DNA of 7,002 nucleotides from CAYOLL01 sp964404765 [NCBI: uncultured Gemmatimonadota bacterium] (GTDB taxonomy: Bacteria > 4572-55), in the NCBI GenBank assembly GCA_964404765.1, contig CAYOLL010000039.1:36982-43983 (forward strand), written 5' to 3'. The position numbers and the translations under genes are program-made. Positions 6,139-7,002 of this stretch are shown piece after piece. Position 1 is the first letter of the stretch; the number at the start of each line of letters is the position of its first letter. Below the pieces are notes generated by a model. That model saw only the letters and a program-made list of their open reading frames with translations. It searched no databases and was not told the DNA's origin.

Positions 6139-7002
6139 GCCGTGCCCATATTCCGGTGTGTGTCCGAGCGCCGTCCGGCGCTGACGACTGTCTGCATGGC
6201 CAATTCCTGCACCTGCTTGTGCGCAGCCTGCAACTGCGCGGACAAATGCTCGATCTGCCGGGTCTGGACAGTCGCGGTCTCCTCCAACGCCTTGACCTTC
6301 ATAGTATGCAGTTCCCGATTCGAGGTTACTTCCTTTTCTCGCAGTTGGGTCTGCACTTCAGCGGCTTCATGCGCTTCCTTTTCCGCCTCCTCGCGGGCTT
6401 TGGCCACGGCGTCATCCAATTCTTTTGGGAAAGCGCTGATACGCGTCACATCGGCCTGCCATTCCGTTTCATGTTCGGTCAAATATTTCTCGCGGGCCGC
6501 CCATTTTTCGGCCAGGTCCGTTCCCTCTTCCGTCAGGCGGCGATCCAGATCGCGCTTTTTGGCTTCGGATGCATCGGCTTCGATTTTGCGCGTCCGCTCC
6601 AGATTGTAGCGGAACTCGGCCTCTTCCTGCTGCCGTTCTTTGGTCAATTGAGCCAACTGTTCTTTTTGATCGGCCTCCCATTCGGTTTGTTCCGCGGCCC
6701 ACTTGATACGGGTGGCGGCCATTTCCGTTTCCAGCGTCTGGCGCTTTTCCTGAATCTCCGCTTCCTGATTGTTCAGCGCGTCTTGCTGTTCGCGGGTCAA
6801 GATGGCCAGAGCTTCGGCGGCGATGCGGACATTTTCCAGTTCGGTCTGGCGTTGAGTCTCCACCTGAATGGCCCGGCGCAACTCCTCCAGCCGCCCGGTT
6901 TCGGTGGATAATCGTTGCGACAAATCGTCCACTGTCCGGTTAAACGTCAACTGCAAATCAGCCACACCCTTGACAATGCTTTCGGCGGTATGGACGGCGG
7001 CC
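6132..7002 (-). CDS. Coiled-coil protein 2, uncharacterised (5' end outside window)
   Basis: The frame is open from the window edge to TAG at 6132-6134, 289 complete codons. A GTG at 6963-6965 could be taken as the start, but the codons before it (AAVHTAESIVKG) align with residues 64-75 of coiled-coil protein 1 (ISAATIEQIIGS), so the true start lies beyond 7002 and about 60 residues are missing. The product is charged helix throughout, with EFRYNLERTRKIEAD, WAAREK and FPKELDDAVAKAREE as landmarks. Over the 100 residues matching 107-206 of the paralogue I count 32 identities and no gaps. No membrane segment or signal is visible in the part present. The last 15 or so residues (GRRSDTHRNMGTAE) do not match the paralogue and are encoded by palindromic, repetitive DNA. 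The two proteins probably arose by tandem duplication and may form mixed coils. Function unknown. Confidence 0.87.
   Translation of the reverse strand, partial: AAVHTAESIVKGVADLQLTFNRTVDDLSQRLSTETGRLEELRRAIQVETQRQTELENVRIAAEALAILTREQQDALNNQEAEIQEKRQTLETEMAATRIKWAAEQTEWEADQKEQLAQLTKERQQEEAEFRYNLERTRKIEADASEAKKRDLDRRLTEEGTDLAEKWAAREKYLTEHETEWQADVTRISAFPKELDDAVAKAREEAEKEAHEAAEVQTQLREKEVTSNRELHTMKVKALEETATVQTRQIEHLSAQLQAAHKQVQELAMQTVVSAGRRSDTHRNMGTAE
6167..6182. repeat. GC-rich hairpin inside the 3' end of coiled-coil gene 2
   Basis: AGCGCCG-TC-CGGCGCT, with seven-base perfect arms and a two-base loop, 33 bases before the stop codon. No T-run follows it on the minus strand, so an intrinsic terminator is unlikely. 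It marks the point where the protein stops resembling its paralogue. Confidence 0.65.

Noticed and set aside
6042-6911. Long plus-strand open frame opposite coiled-coil protein 2
   Set aside because: Same cause: a mirror of a coiled-coil gene. It starts inside the repeat array and shows no domain.
6963-6965. GTG as the start of coiled-coil protein 2
   Set aside because: Codons upstream to the window edge continue the gapless alignment with the paralogue, so the gene begins outside the window.

Overview
The window looks like accessory DNA from an uncultivated-style bacterial genome of moderate GC. Every supported gene lies on the minus strand, so the reading order runs from high to low coordinates: coiled-coil protein 2 (cut by the window edge), coiled-coil protein 1, a Fic-domain protein, a short HigA-type antitoxin homologue, and a full-length helicase-nuclease of the BPTD_3080 restriction endonuclease type. 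The taxonomic hints are weak. A relic in the 3232-3485 gap resembles the C-terminal sorting or FlgD-like domain common in FCB-group bacteria and related candidate phyla. Two kinds of short palindromic repeat fill the non-coding ends in a style I associate, from memory only, with the same group.

Layout: 1-172 holds four tandem units of about 50 bp, each with a GACC...GGTC hairpin. 181-3231 is the helicase-nuclease gene. 3232-3485 holds its own sigma70-like promoter, with a perfect palindrome in the -35/-10 spacer, and a relic reading frame (3314-3466) that looks like the end of a secreted-protein gene. 3486-3764 is the HigA-like gene, which starts at TTG and lacks the usual N-terminus. 3781-4854 is the Fic gene. 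4892-5977 is coiled-coil protein 1. 5978-6138 is a repeat-rich gap (two 25-bp direct copies, one further palindrome, and an 8-bp periodic GGAGT array). 6132-7002 is coiled-coil protein 2, with its 5' end outside the window.

Working together: coiled-coil 1, Fic and HigA-like are closely spaced (37 and 16 bp) and could form one transcript. The nuclease gene has its own promoter. The two coiled-coil proteins are gapless paralogues and probably pair or polymerise with each other. A Fic AMPylase-type enzyme, a HigA-type regulator and a restriction-type helicase-nuclease together suggest a stress, defence or conflict locus. No methyltransferase and no HigB toxin are in the window. That the five genes act as one system is inference.
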